Below, piece after piece: positions 16,611-23,579 of a stretch of 35,861 nucleotides of DNA. The notes beneath the pieces are model-generated. The model was not told where the DNA came from, did no database searches, and worked only from the letters and a program-made list of their open reading frames with translations. This DNA comes from a virus. Each line of letters starts with the position of its first letter. The first letter of the stretch is position 1. The translations under genes were made by a program, and so were the position numbers. The DNA lies in IMG/VR virus record IMGVR_UViG_3300046169_000031, positions 1-35,861 of that record. The stretch is one strand, 5' to 3'.

Positions 16611-17703
16611 TGTCGTTGTTTTTAGCTATAACGTAACCTGCAAATCCATCATATCCCTTAGCTACATAAAATACAGATAGTCCATTATTCAAACCATCAG
16701 CAGTTCCATCAAGCGAATTGTTAACGCAAGTTAAGAAGTCATTTGTTCCTTCAAAGAATACATAGGGATAGCTGTTGGATGACATCTCGTACTTATATAA
16801 AGGCTTCTTAGCTGATGTTGTTTGCTCAAAGTGATTTGCATTACCACTTTGGTCAATCCATTTGTTTACAACCTCATTACCGCCAAAGAACTCCGTTTTA
16901 ACACCCATATCAGCCTTTAACCAAAGCAAAGGTGTCAATCCCTTAACAAATGCTTCATCAATAGCTAAAAGGCTGTGAGAGAAAGCATTTAAAGTAAAAG
17001 TAAGCCTGACCTGTATCAACTTGTCGTTATATAGTTCTTTTTCTCGTTCAACTGATATACTGTCAGGACTTAAAATTACCTCTTTGTTTGTGTAGCTATC
17101 TAACACCCTTTGTAGCCAAGTCAATGCTTCTTGTTCCAATAAGCTAAACACCACATCAAGCGAACCTGCTTGGTTTTGGTAGTATGGCTTAACGACTAGG
17201 CACTCGAAAGTGTATTCCTCTTGCACATCGCCTTCCGTAGCAGGAAGTTCAGATGTTGGTGGTAAGACAACAAGTAATGGATAGTCATTGTTGTGATTCT
17301 CATTGATTTCATTCTCGTAACCAAAGATGAAGCCACCATTTATCCATTGTTGCTCAAACCTATCTCTTAATTCTCTAAGTTTAGTAAAACCCATTATTTT
17401 ATTTGCTTCCTGCTGCTCTTCATTAACAGCTAGTTCATAATCTCCTTTTGCAGTTTTCCAAGACAGGTATGTCATAACTTTATACAACTTCTCATCTTTT
17501 ACACTTTGCATAGCATCTTTACCATCTTTTGTAAATACTCCATCAAGCGATAGGTCGTATAAGGTATTTAGCCAACCAAACGGCTTCATTATCTTACTTG
17601 CTTTCGCTACTGCAATACTTTTTGTTTGACCATCTCTGAAAAGGTTTTGATAACGCCTAGTGATTGAATTGTTTTCTTGTTCAAAAAAAAACTGAACTCC
17701 CAA
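16528..17703 (-). CDS. Composite frame: chaperone extension, tail protein, LamG first half
   Basis: The 391 codons contain three parts. Residues 8-103 (RYQNLFRDGQTKSIAVAKAS, FGWLNTLYDLSLDGVFTKDG) look like the C-terminal extension of a tail assembly chaperone, reached by a -1 slip from the upstream gene. Residue 104 is an ATG (17394) with AGGAAG 11 nt before it and a TAATG-like overlap in another frame; the segment that follows (MGFTKLRELRDRFEQQWING, YPLLVVLPPTSELP) looks like a separate tail-completion-type protein. Residues 255-391 (LLWLKADMGVKTEFFGGNEV) are the first half of a LamG domain. The ATG at 17703 itself is probably not used. Boundaries are uncertain. Confidence 0.55.
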   Translation of the reverse strand: MGVQFFFEQENNSITRRYQNLFRDGQTKSIAVAKASKIMKPFGWLNTLYDLSLDGVFTKDGKDAMQSVKDEKLYKVMTYLSWKTAKGDYELAVNEEQQEANKIMGFTKLRELRDRFEQQWINGGFIFGYENEINENHNNDYPLLVVLPPTSELPATEGDVQEEYTFECLVVKPYYQNQAGSLDVVFSLLEQEALTWLQRVLDSYTNKEVILSPDSISVEREKELYNDKLIQVRLTFTLNAFSHSLLAIDEAFVKGLTPLLWLKADMGVKTEFFGGNEVVNKWIDQSGNANHFEQTTSAKKPLYKYEMSSNSYPYVFFEGTNDFLTCVNNSLDGTADGLNNGLSVFYVAKGYDGFAGYVIAKNNDNAAKANFAVRISTQGGNLNWRTQVQDS

Positions 17704-18251
17704 ACGATATCCATTGTTAATCTGCGAAAATTATTCGCCTTTTCATCAATATTGTCTAAATCAACATCTTCGTCAACTTTTTTACATAAAATAGCCATTT
17801 GTTCGGGTAAAACATCAAACCTTCCGTTTTTTAGGTACTGAGTATTCATTTCTAACTGCTGACTCTCTATGTAGTCGCCAAAAGTTCCTGTTCTAAGAAA
17901 GTCTATTGGAAAATAATAAATATCTCCTTCAAACTTAAAAGAATCAACACCTTTAGGCTCATAATCTTTCATAATACTTTCTAGGCAGCCTAAAACAGAG
18001 TTTATGCTATCCATTGATATATTATTTACTTTTTCGTAACTTAATCCTGTCATATAACAAAAAAGCTCTTTGTGCATCTTATTTTCTTGATGAAAGAAAT
18101 ATTTTGTTAAATCATTTTCACTATCTTCTTCTTCTTCGGTTTTCTGATACTTTGATATTATTGAATGTATTACACAATAATAATCTAGCGTCATTTCTTC
18201 CCAAGAATCAGGAATATTATATTCTTTGTCCTCTATCTCTATTGTTAACAT
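17607..18251 (-). CDS. Tail assembly chaperone (gpG-like)
   Basis: The 214-residue product starts MLTIEIEDKEYNIPDSWEEM, the kind of opening seen in gpG-type tail assembly chaperones of Bacteroidota phages, and is acidic and helical throughout with no membrane segment. Near codon 190 the mRNA has nine U in a row (17683-17691), coding SFFL, a potent slip site. A -1 slip there leads into the frame FFEQENNSITRRYQNLF that continues the chaperone-like fold. This fits the gpG/gpGT strategy, although here the tape measure is some 8 kb further downstream instead of adjacent. The start overlaps the 130-aa gene by 7 nt. Confidence 0.6.
   Translation of the reverse strand: MLTIEIEDKEYNIPDSWEEMTLDYYCVIHSIISKYQKTEEEEDSENDLTKYFFHQENKMHKELFCYMTGLSYEKVNNISMDSINSVLGCLESIMKDYEPKGVDSFKFEGDIYYFPIDFLRTGTFGDYIESQQLEMNTQYLKNGRFDVLPEQMAILCKKVDEDVDLDNIDEKANNFRRLTMDIVWEFSFFLNKKTIQSLGVIKTFSEMVKQKVLQ
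17683..17691 (-). promoter_or_regulatory. Likely -1 frameshift site (U9) in the chaperone gene
   Basis: Nine A on the plus strand (nine U in the mRNA) after CAG. A -1 slip moves from the 214-aa frame to FFFEQENNSITRR in the 391-aa frame, which continues the chaperone-like protein. Confidence 0.5.
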
Positions 18252-18637
18252 TGTTCCATTTCTTTTATTTCTTCTTCGTCTTTCATTAGGTCAGATAAAT
18301 TTCCTACGACATCCATTGTAGAACTATATACGTTTCTCACGCAATCCTCAATAACATCATCGTTTTCTTTATTTCTTAATCCTGCAAAGAAGCCTAATGC
18401 TGTAAACATTGTTAAATTAGGGATAGCAAATGCCCATTCCTCTAAATTATCCTTGTTTAAGCCTGTATCAGCAAAATCATTGTGATACAACACAATATCC
18501 TCAAGTAAGTCTTGAAAATCATCGTATTTACCATCATTGGCGGTTTCGGTAGCGTTATATACCTGCTTTTGTATGTAAGTAAGGTATTTGCTTACCAAAG
18601 CGTTGTGTTTGCTGTTTATATGCTTAAACGTATTCAT
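18245..18637 (-). CDS. Hypothetical late protein, first gene of the tail unit
   Basis: This is a 130-residue, acidic, helical protein (MNTFKHINSKHNALVSKYLT, then DIVLYHNDFADTGLNKDNLE and a Glu/Asp-rich end). A moderately hydrophobic stretch, IPNLTMFTALGFFAGL (about 72-87), is too short and mixed to call membrane. No family is recognised. It is the first gene after terL and has a TAATTTTG promoter box 5 nt before its ATG, preceded by a block nearly identical to that upstream of the head protease gene. So it likely leads the tail transcript. Bacteroidota phages often have an unknown gene here, before the chaperone. Confidence 0.6.
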   Translation of the reverse strand: MNTFKHINSKHNALVSKYLTYIQKQVYNATETANDGKYDDFQDLLEDIVLYHNDFADTGLNKDNLEEWAFAIPNLTMFTALGFFAGLRNKENDDVIEDCVRNVYSSTMDVVGNLSDLMKDEEEIKEMEQC

Positions 18638-18642
18638 TTCTG

Positions 18643-18680
18643 CAAAATTAATTATTAATATGTGTTATCTGTCGCAGTTT
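18643..18680 (-). promoter_or_regulatory. Late promoter, tail module
   Basis: TAATTTTG (18643-18650) ends 5 nt before ATG 18637. Upstream, CTGCGA-CAGATA and an ATATTAAT stretch match the DNA before the head protease gene almost base for base. No TTTG element at -33. Confidence 0.6.
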
Positions 18681-18708
18681 TTGTGCAAATTTCAATTTTA
18701 TAAGCTAT

Positions 18709-20136
18709 TTACCCAAAAAATACTATTTTCTTGCCGTTAAAGTGTCTATTTAATGCCATTACAAGGCAATCTACCATATCATCGTGCTTTGCAGCAGGAA
18801 ATGTTTGGCATTGCATAAGGAATTCTTCGTTCCAATGACCTCTTAGTAGTGAAACTCTTCCTGTTTCTATACTAGCACTAATGTCCTGCACTCTAGCCAC
18901 CTTGTCTTTGGTAGGCGGCTTATCTTCTTTTATATTAAGTCCTGTTTCTCTAACTAGAGTCTGCACAATGGATTTACCGCTTGCTTTAGGCTCTACAAAT
19001 ATTTTTGATTGTTTATTGTAGCCATTTTTGTTTACAAACTTAATAATATGCTTTACAAGGTCAGGAAACTCCAATCTTACGTTTTGAACTTCTCTAATTT
19101 GCCACTTACCCTCGCTAAATGTATATGCCATCAATGCTGAGGGGTCGTTCTTCTGACTTGCTGTGTATGCGGGGTCAATAACGAAGTTCACTACATCATC
19201 TACTTTCTCTTCGTCTATCTTAAACCAATTCTTCTGTATCATACCGCTATCGGCAGGTGTTGGTCGCTGTTGCAACTGTCCTGCATATCCATAACTACCT
19301 AAAGCTGACTTATAGTCATCTAGCACCTCTTGTGAGAATCTTTCTTTCCAAAATAAACCATCTTGATAGTTGTCGGCTAATGAATATGGCTTTAGGTCAC
19401 TAGAAAGTTCTGCGGGTATGCAGATATGATGATGTTTGTCGGGTGAGTTGTATAGAAGGTAACCGCTAAGGTCATCTTCGTGTACCCTTTGCATAATAAT
19501 TATTCTAACTCCCGTTGTTGGATTGTTAAGTCGTGAATACAATGTTGACTTATACCATTCGTTAGCATTATCTCTTTCTGTTTCGGATGCTGCATTTTTT
19601 GGTGATGTAGGGTCATCGACAAGAATTATATCTCCACCCTGCCCTGTTACCGAGCCTCCAACAGATGTTGCTCTTCTAACTCCTAGATGTGTGTTCTCGT
19701 ATCTAGCTTTTAGGTTTTGGTCTTTTTTAATTTGGAATGTTTCTGCCCAATGACTTTGAAACCACTCGCTATTTATTATATCCCTAGACTTGGTAGCGTG
19801 TTCTATACTAATCTCAGCCGAGTATGATGCTGTGATAAATCTCATTTTGGGATATACCGCCCAACACCAAGCGGGAAACATAACTGTCACAAGTAACGAC
19901 TTAGTGCTACGGAAGGGAATATTAATAATTATATCCTTACCCTTTCTTTCGCCTCTAATTATTCTTTCTGCTTCTCCTTGCAGAATATCGCAAAGGTATT
20001 TGTGGTGGAAGTTTGTGGATAAAGGAACTGAGGGTTCTGCTATTGGAAAGGCTTTGACAAAGAACTCATAGAATGATTTCTCGCAGATGGCTTTCTCCAT
20101 CGCCTTTAGCAGTTGTTCCTTTTTAGTCTTATCCAT
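18709..20136 (-). CDS. terL: Terminase large subunit (packaging ATPase-nuclease)
   Basis: This is a full-length 475-residue motor. The ATPase half has an unusual Walker A-like loop (INIPFRSTKSLLVTV, about 71-85), the Walker B strand GGDIILVDDPTSP (about 165-178) and the following motif RIIIMQRVHEDDLSGYLLY. The RNase H-like nuclease half shows VVNFVIDPAYTASQKNDPSA (metal Asp), IFVEPKASGKSIVQTLV and KHDDMVDCLVMALNRHF (last metal Asp). It belongs to the gp17-like family that cuts and packages concatemers. It overlaps terS by 8 nt. The Walker A lacks the classic GK(S/T) and has STKS instead, as in several related phage terminases. Confidence 0.92.
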   Translation of the reverse strand: MDKTKKEQLLKAMEKAICEKSFYEFFVKAFPIAEPSVPLSTNFHHKYLCDILQGEAERIIRGERKGKDIIINIPFRSTKSLLVTVMFPAWCWAVYPKMRFITASYSAEISIEHATKSRDIINSEWFQSHWAETFQIKKDQNLKARYENTHLGVRRATSVGGSVTGQGGDIILVDDPTSPKNAASETERDNANEWYKSTLYSRLNNPTTGVRIIIMQRVHEDDLSGYLLYNSPDKHHHICIPAELSSDLKPYSLADNYQDGLFWKERFSQEVLDDYKSALGSYGYAGQLQQRPTPADSGMIQKNWFKIDEEKVDDVVNFVIDPAYTASQKNDPSALMAYTFSEGKWQIREVQNVRLEFPDLVKHIIKFVNKNGYNKQSKIFVEPKASGKSIVQTLVRETGLNIKEDKPPTKDKVARVQDISASIETGRVSLLRGHWNEEFLMQCQTFPAAKHDDMVDCLVMALNRHFNGKKIVFFG

Positions 20137-20503
20137 CTAAATCTTCAAAGTCTGCATCTTCGGCTTCCATCTCAGCCATTCTTTGTTTGAGGTCATCAAC
20201 ACTCATACTATCATCAAGAGTTATCTCTATCTTAGTATTTCCGTTTGAACTTATCTCTGTCGATTGCAGTTTTGGTATGGCGTAGTTTAGAAGTTTAGCT
20301 ACCGCATTGATATATGCTTCAGGATTTTTTTTAGATAGCTTTTCCAATGCTTCTCTAATATTATCCTCCTGTCCTGCTAATGCTAGGGTAAGCACTTCTC
20401 TTGAGAACTTGGTAGTCTTGTTTAAAGCTCCTTTAGTTCTACCTCCTACCGTATTACCAACGGCAAAAGGTCTGCCTACAACCTTCTTCTTTTCTTCACT
20501 CAT
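20129..20503 (-). CDS. terS: Terminase small subunit (DUF5681-like N-terminus)
   Basis: The protein has 124 residues, directly upstream of and overlapping terL. Residues 9-31 (GRPFAVGNTVGGRTKGALNK) form the 'F..GN..GGR.KG..NK' motif of DUF5681-type small terminases and related DNA-binding proteins. Helices follow (EVLTLALAGQEDNIREALEK) and then an acidic tail (DADFEDLDG). It would recognise phage DNA and regulate TerL. The non-coding region before it carries an iteron/palindrome element (20541-20640) that could be a packaging or replication site. A TATGTTTG box with TTTG 20 nt upstream ends 4 nt before the ATG, so the mRNA may be leaderless. Confidence 0.8.
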   Translation of the reverse strand: MSEEKKKVVGRPFAVGNTVGGRTKGALNKTTKFSREVLTLALAGQEDNIREALEKLSKKNPEAYINAVAKLLNYAIPKLQSTEISSNGNTKIEITLDDSMSVDDLKQRMAEMEAEDADFEDLDG

Positions 20504-20507
20504 AATG

Positions 20508-20539
20508 CAAACATAATTAAAAAACTAAAACTAAACAAA
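20508..20539 (-). promoter_or_regulatory. terS promoter, leaderless type
   Basis: TATGTTTG (20508-20515) with TTTG (20536-20539) 20 nt upstream. Only 4 nt separate the box from ATG 20503, so the mRNA may begin at or near the start codon. Confidence 0.6.
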
Positions 20540-20968
20540 TAGCTTTAACCTTAGCTTTATCTTTAGCTTTATTATGTAGGGTATGTTATACCCTTCAGCA
20601 ACCCTTAACTAACCCTTAGTTATAAAATACCCTTTTAAAATTTTTTTTGTATTATATGGGGGTCTATTTTTGCCTTTTAATATACTTTTTACCTTTTCCC
20701 CTTACTTTTGCGAAAGATTGTCTTTTTATTTCACTAACTTGCGTACTTTCCTTGCAACGTTGAATAAACGAATCCCTTAAAAGGAATATATCTCTCAACA
20801 TATTATACTATTTACTAACTTATAAAATTGGATTTCATTTTGTTATGGTTGCGTATATGTGGCTACACATCCTGACCAAAAAAATTGACGGAAATCTGTT
20901 GAGAAATCCGCCAAAGTTGTTAAAAAGTGCGTTAAATATTTGTTTTCTTGCTTAGTTGAATGAATTTT
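20517..20968. other. Non-coding region upstream of terS
   Basis: No convincing gene lies here on either strand. The left part holds the terS promoter and the origin-like element (20541-20640). The rest (20641-20968) is AT-rich with a poly-T run and a short inverted repeat (cgga...tccg around 20888-20908), but I see no terminator or RNA gene. Confidence 0.6.
20541..20640. repeat. Origin-like element A: ACCCTT iterons, palindrome and AT tract
   Basis: On the plus strand: AT-rich CTTTAN tract (20541-20575), 17-bp palindrome AGGGTA-tgtta-TACCCT (20578-20594), then ACCCTT at 20590, 20601, 20612 and 20629, the first three exactly 11 bp apart. It lies in the non-coding region before terS. The same layout recurs at 26095 and 30577. 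Confidence 0.75.
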
Positions 20969-21050
20969 TTAGCCTATCAACCATTCAAAAATCATAATAA
21001 TAAGCGCAAAAATCAAAGGTAATAAAGTCACTTTCGCTTTATCGCTATTG

Positions 21051-21149
21051 TTAAAATCGTGTTATGTATTCACTAAGGAATAGCAACAACATTAAAACGG
21101 GTACACTTAATAAGTATAAAACGTCCTTTTGTTTCTGTGTTAAGTTCAT
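21051..21149 (-). CDS. Small membrane protein, probably frame-disrupted two-TM protein
   Basis: The ATG at 21149 gives 32 residues, MNLTQKQKDVLYLLSVPVLM LLLFLSEYITRF, with one hydrophobic helix. Immediately afterwards another frame reads DFNNSDKAKVTLLPLIFALI and ends FEWLIG at 20969, a second hydrophobic helix with no start codon of its own. One missing or extra base near 21050-21065 would join them into a two-membrane-segment protein of about 60 residues. Size and shape suit a small membrane protein such as an accessory holin or superinfection factor, but I recognise no family. Confidence 0.45.
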   Translation of the reverse strand: MNLTQKQKDVLYLLSVPVLMLLLFLSEYITRF

Positions 21150-21173
21150 AGTAATAAAAATTAGGTTAATAGA

Positions 21174-22274
21174 TTAGTTTTGTATATCGTTGTTATGTAC
21201 ATAGCTGTTAACATTACCGCCAATATAAGTGCAATTCTCTTCGGCATAATAACAGCCGTCAACTTCAGAGTATCTTGTACAATCGTCGCAACGTGTTTCA
21301 CTTGTATCTTCGCAATAGTTTTGCTCGTCTTCGCTAATACTAGCACCACAACACTCACAAGTTATTTGCTCGACATCTGAATAGCTACCGCTAGTACAAT
21401 CGAAAAAGTGTGTGCTAGAATACTCCTTATCAATAGAAAGTAAATCGTCCGAATCATTACCATATTGAAAGGTATCCATATAAGGGAATGAATCAAAATC
21501 GGTTAAGCTCATAGACTTAAAATACACTTCATTAAAGGGACAATATGAACGGCCGTTTAAATCGTCCGAGTTGATATGTTTAAAATTGTAAGCGTGAATT
21601 TGTTCACTCTTATCAATCTTGTTTATTCTCATAATCTCTTGAATCATTCTTTTATATATATGATTAGATAGCGGTTCGTTATGTGCGTGAGTGTAGATTC
21701 TATCAATATATATTTTTGGCTTAGCCCAATAAGAGCGGCTGACTTGCCAAACAAGACAACGAGCGTATAAAGTACCATTTTCTAAGATGGTGTAAAGTTT
21801 TACAGGTAAATCTTTGTAAATTTCAAAGTATCCACTAGGTTTACCTTGCATACAAGACATCGAACCAATTGCGTTGGCTTCGCTTGAATAAATCGTCGCT
21901 ATATCGTTACCTTCAAATATTTTTAAATCCAATTTTTTTAAATCAAATAAATGCTTTTTCAATTGCTCGATAATTTCTTGACATTTGTAGTTATCCGATA
22001 CAGCATCAGTGAAATACTTATTTACTAATTTTTCGATAGTCGTATGATAGAAAAACTTTTTGCGCTCTTCTTTAGTAAAAGTTTTATTTTCTTTTTGCTT
22101 ATACTCTAATAGCTCATTTTGTTTCTTTTCTGTTATATAGCTAACTTTTCTAAAATCTGACTGACTAAAGCCCAATTTAATAGGTGTAGCTGTATTGTAT
22201 TCCTTACTATTAAAGCCTAAAGACTCGATATCTTTAATAGCTATTTTGAATAATTGATTGACTGAATATCTCAT
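21174..22274 (-). CDS. Conserved phage protein with C-terminal Cys-rich zinc region
   Basis: The protein has 366 residues. The central part (SMSCMQGKPSGYFEIYKDLP, then LYARCLVWQVSRSYWAKPKI and YIDRIYTHA) follows a 'SCM..yf.iY.....ARalvW....DRiYt' pattern that I recall from uncharacterised proteins of many phages. The C-terminal 70 residues are a zinc-binding candidate: CECCGASISEDEQNYCEDTS, CDDCTRYSEVDGCYYAEENC. The N-terminal 110 residues are Lys/Glu-rich and helical. It lies at the end of the early block, 5 nt after the 72-aa gene, from a Bacteroidota-type promoter at 22524-22556. The function is unknown; RNA or DNA binding is a guess from the Cys clusters. Confidence 0.65.
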   Translation of the reverse strand: MRYSVNQLFKIAIKDIESLGFNSKEYNTATPIKLGFSQSDFRKVSYITEKKQNELLEYKQKENKTFTKEERKKFFYHTTIEKLVNKYFTDAVSDNYKCQEIIEQLKKHLFDLKKLDLKIFEGNDIATIYSSEANAIGSMSCMQGKPSGYFEIYKDLPVKLYTILENGTLYARCLVWQVSRSYWAKPKIYIDRIYTHAHNEPLSNHIYKRMIQEIMRINKIDKSEQIHAYNFKHINSDDLNGRSYCPFNEVYFKSMSLTDFDSFPYMDTFQYGNDSDDLLSIDKEYSSTHFFDCTSGSYSDVEQITCECCGASISEDEQNYCEDTSETRCDDCTRYSEVDGCYYAEENCTYIGGNVNSYVHNNDIQN

Positions 22275-22278
22275 AACA

Positions 22279-22497
22279 TTAAAAGTTTAAAGGGGTTAAA
22301 GATTCGATAAGCTTTTTCTCTAGTTCTTTAGATAGTTCTCTACCCTCTATATGGCTATCATCATCAGCCAACCAATACCAAAAAATACCATCGGCACTAT
22401 TATTATACATTAAGTTTTTTAAATAGTTAACGCCTTGAGAATCTGCCACCTTATCAAGTAGTTGTAAGTGATTAGGATTGAAAATGTAATTTGTCAT
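22279..22497 (-). CDS. Hypothetical early protein
   Basis: A 72-residue acidic protein (MTNYIFNPNHLQLLDKVADS, then DGIFWYWLADDDSHIEGREL) with no recognised family, signal or membrane helix. It is the first gene after a clear promoter (TATCTTTG at 22524-22531 with TTTG 21 nt upstream) and is followed after 4 nt by the 366-aa Cys-rich protein, so the two probably form a two-gene unit. The leader of about 27 nt from box to ATG is A-rich. Confidence 0.6.
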   Translation of the reverse strand: MTNYIFNPNHLQLLDKVADSQGVNYLKNLMYNNSADGIFWYWLADDDSHIEGRELSKELEKKLIESLTPLNF

Positions 22498-22523
22498 AAT
22501 TTTTTTTGTTTATTAATATGCTC

Positions 22524-22556
22524 CAAAGATACAAAAAAATTAATACATATAACAAA
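22524..22556 (-). promoter_or_regulatory. Promoter of the 72-aa/Cys-rich pair
   Basis: TATCTTTG (22524-22531) with TTTG (22553-22556) 21 nt upstream; 26 nt before ATG 22497. Confidence 0.7.
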
Positions 22557-22660
22557 AAGTTTACGAAATCAAAACTTTTTAATATGCAAGAAAAATACAA
22601 TAAAAAGTTATTAACAATGAAAATGTTGAAAACTCAAAAATGGGTGGTGCTAAAAAAAAG

Positions 22661-22766
22661 GCAGGTCGATGGCAGTTTCAGGGCAGTTTCACGGCAGACT
22701 CAGCAGGTCGGTGGCAGTTTCAATGGCTATAAAAAAAAGGAGGGCGGCAAAGCAGTTTCACCGACC
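22661..22766. repeat. GC-rich direct repeats with GCAGTTTCA core
   Basis: GCAGTTTCA occurs at 22672, 22683, 22714 and 22752. A 20-bp unit GCAGGTCGrTGGCAGTTTCA is repeated at 22661 and 22703. GGTCGGTG (22706-22713) pairs with CACCGACC (22759-22766). The block is far richer in GC than its surroundings and lies in the gap 22498-22784, which otherwise holds only a promoter. Confidence 0.7.
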
Positions 22767-22784
22767 CCCTAAACAAAAACATAA

Positions 22785-22997
22785 TTACAAATCTAATGAT
22801 TGTATGATTGTATCTTCTAGGTCAATGTAATCCCAATACAGGTCTGTTACATCAGTATCTCCGTTGAGTATAACCTTTTCTATTTCTAAATCTTCGTAGT
22901 TAGTATCTCTCTCTGAGTAGTAGTGGTAGAAAACCTCTAGCGTGTAGTTGTCTTGCTCTATGTAGTAAGAGTCTTTGATGCTTCTGTTTGATTTCAT
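22785..22997 (-). CDS. Small acidic early protein
   Basis: I start at ATG 22997 (MKSNRSIKDSYYIEQDNYTL) because an upstream in-frame codon at 23033 lies within the promoter. The product has 70 residues and is strongly acidic (DTNYEDLEIEKVILNGDTDV, then DLYWDYIDLEDTIIQSLDL). Very acidic small early proteins are often DNA mimics or host-factor inhibitors in phages, but no such family is recognised here. Its own promoter (TATCTTTG at 23023-23030, TTTG 20 nt upstream) gives a 26-nt leader. A GC-rich repeat cluster follows the stop codon. Confidence 0.55.
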   Translation of the reverse strand: MKSNRSIKDSYYIEQDNYTLEVFYHYYSERDTNYEDLEIEKVILNGDTDVTDLYWDYIDLEDTIIQSLDL

Positions 22998-23022
22998 AAT
23001 GTTTTTAGTTTTAAATTCACTA

Positions 23023-23054
23023 CAAAGATACAAACTTTTTTTTAGTTATGCAAA
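23023..23054 (-). promoter_or_regulatory. Promoter of the 70-aa acidic gene
   Basis: TATCTTTG (23023-23030) with TTTG (23051-23054) 20 nt upstream; 25 nt before ATG 22997, which decides that start over the codon at 23033. Confidence 0.7.
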
Positions 23055-23059
23055 CTTAT

Positions 23060-23257
23060 TTAACTATTATATGTTTTACCTTTGATAATCATATTGATAA
23101 TGGGCTGAGATACACCGTACTTCTTAGCGAGTTTGGTCTGACTAATACCACCACCCCTATACTCCCCCCGTATGGCCTCCGCCTCCTCTAGGGTAAACTT
23201 GCGCTTGGCATAGCCCCCACCTCTACGGTCTTTCCTGTCGTATATATTAACGCTCAT
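23060..23257 (-). CDS. Small HTH DNA-binding protein
   Basis: The 65-residue protein is basic at its N-terminus (MSVNIYDRKDRRGGGYAKRK) and then forms a helix-turn-helix: FTLEEAEAIRGEYRGGGISQ, TKLAKKYGVSQPIINMIIKG. The turn with Gly-Val-Ser and the final 'IikGktY' resemble the HTH found in NUMOD/HNH-associated modules and small phage regulators. It overlaps the DUF3310-like gene by 11 nt and ends the early operon that begins upstream at 25175 or earlier. Its stop lies right before the promoter of the 70-aa gene, so it could act on that promoter; this is inference. Confidence 0.65.
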   Translation of the reverse strand: MSVNIYDRKDRRGGGYAKRKFTLEEAEAIRGEYRGGGISQTKLAKKYGVSQPIINMIIKGKTYNS

Positions 23258-23579
23258 TCTCCAATCTTTCTATCTCAAACTTGAGATGATTAATAGTCTT
23301 TTTAATATCCTCGATATGCTTTGCCTTGTTATCCATACCCTGCTCTACCTTCTTACCTGCACGAAGAAGATATGTAACGGCAGTTCCAATGTTGTACGAT
23401 AAATTCCAATCCTCAACTACCTTACGTGCTTCATATCCATACACAGAGCCAATGTAATAGCTTGGTATGTTTCTCTCCTTAGCAGTTTCATTGAACAGCT
23501 TATTGTTTATTCTCTCTAATTCACTTTTGTTCGTGGTATCCATATTCCTTGTGTATTCGTAGTAGTATTTAGATTTCAT
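23247..23579 (-). CDS. DUF3310-like protein
   Basis: This is a 110-residue protein whose core (YYIGSVYGYEARKVVEDWNL, SYNIGTAVTYLLRAGKKVEQ, AKHIEDIKKTINHLKFEIER) matches the DUF3310 layout: a Y..g..yea..viedw.Ls...GtavkYl.Ragkk..... DikKa..yL..ei. DUF3310 includes the T7 gp1.7 nucleotide kinase group, so a role in nucleotide metabolism is possible but untested here. The start at 23579 overlaps the VRR-NUC stop by 11 nt. A second Met at residue 13 is an alternative start. Confidence 0.65.
   Translation of the reverse strand: MKSKYYYEYTRNMDTTNKSELERINNKLFNETAKERNIPSYYIGSVYGYEARKVVEDWNLSYNIGTAVTYLLRAGKKVEQGMDNKAKHIEDIKKTINHLKFEIERLENER

Noticed and set aside
20014-20022. Perfect DnaA box TGTGGATAA
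   Set aside because: Single copy inside terL coding sequence, not near the origin-like elements; likely chance.
22506-22772. Plus-strand open frame of 88 codons over the GC-rich repeats
   Set aside because: It would be the only plus-strand gene, its product is low-complexity Lys/Gln/Gly, and it reads across the repeats and the promoter of the minus-strand gene.
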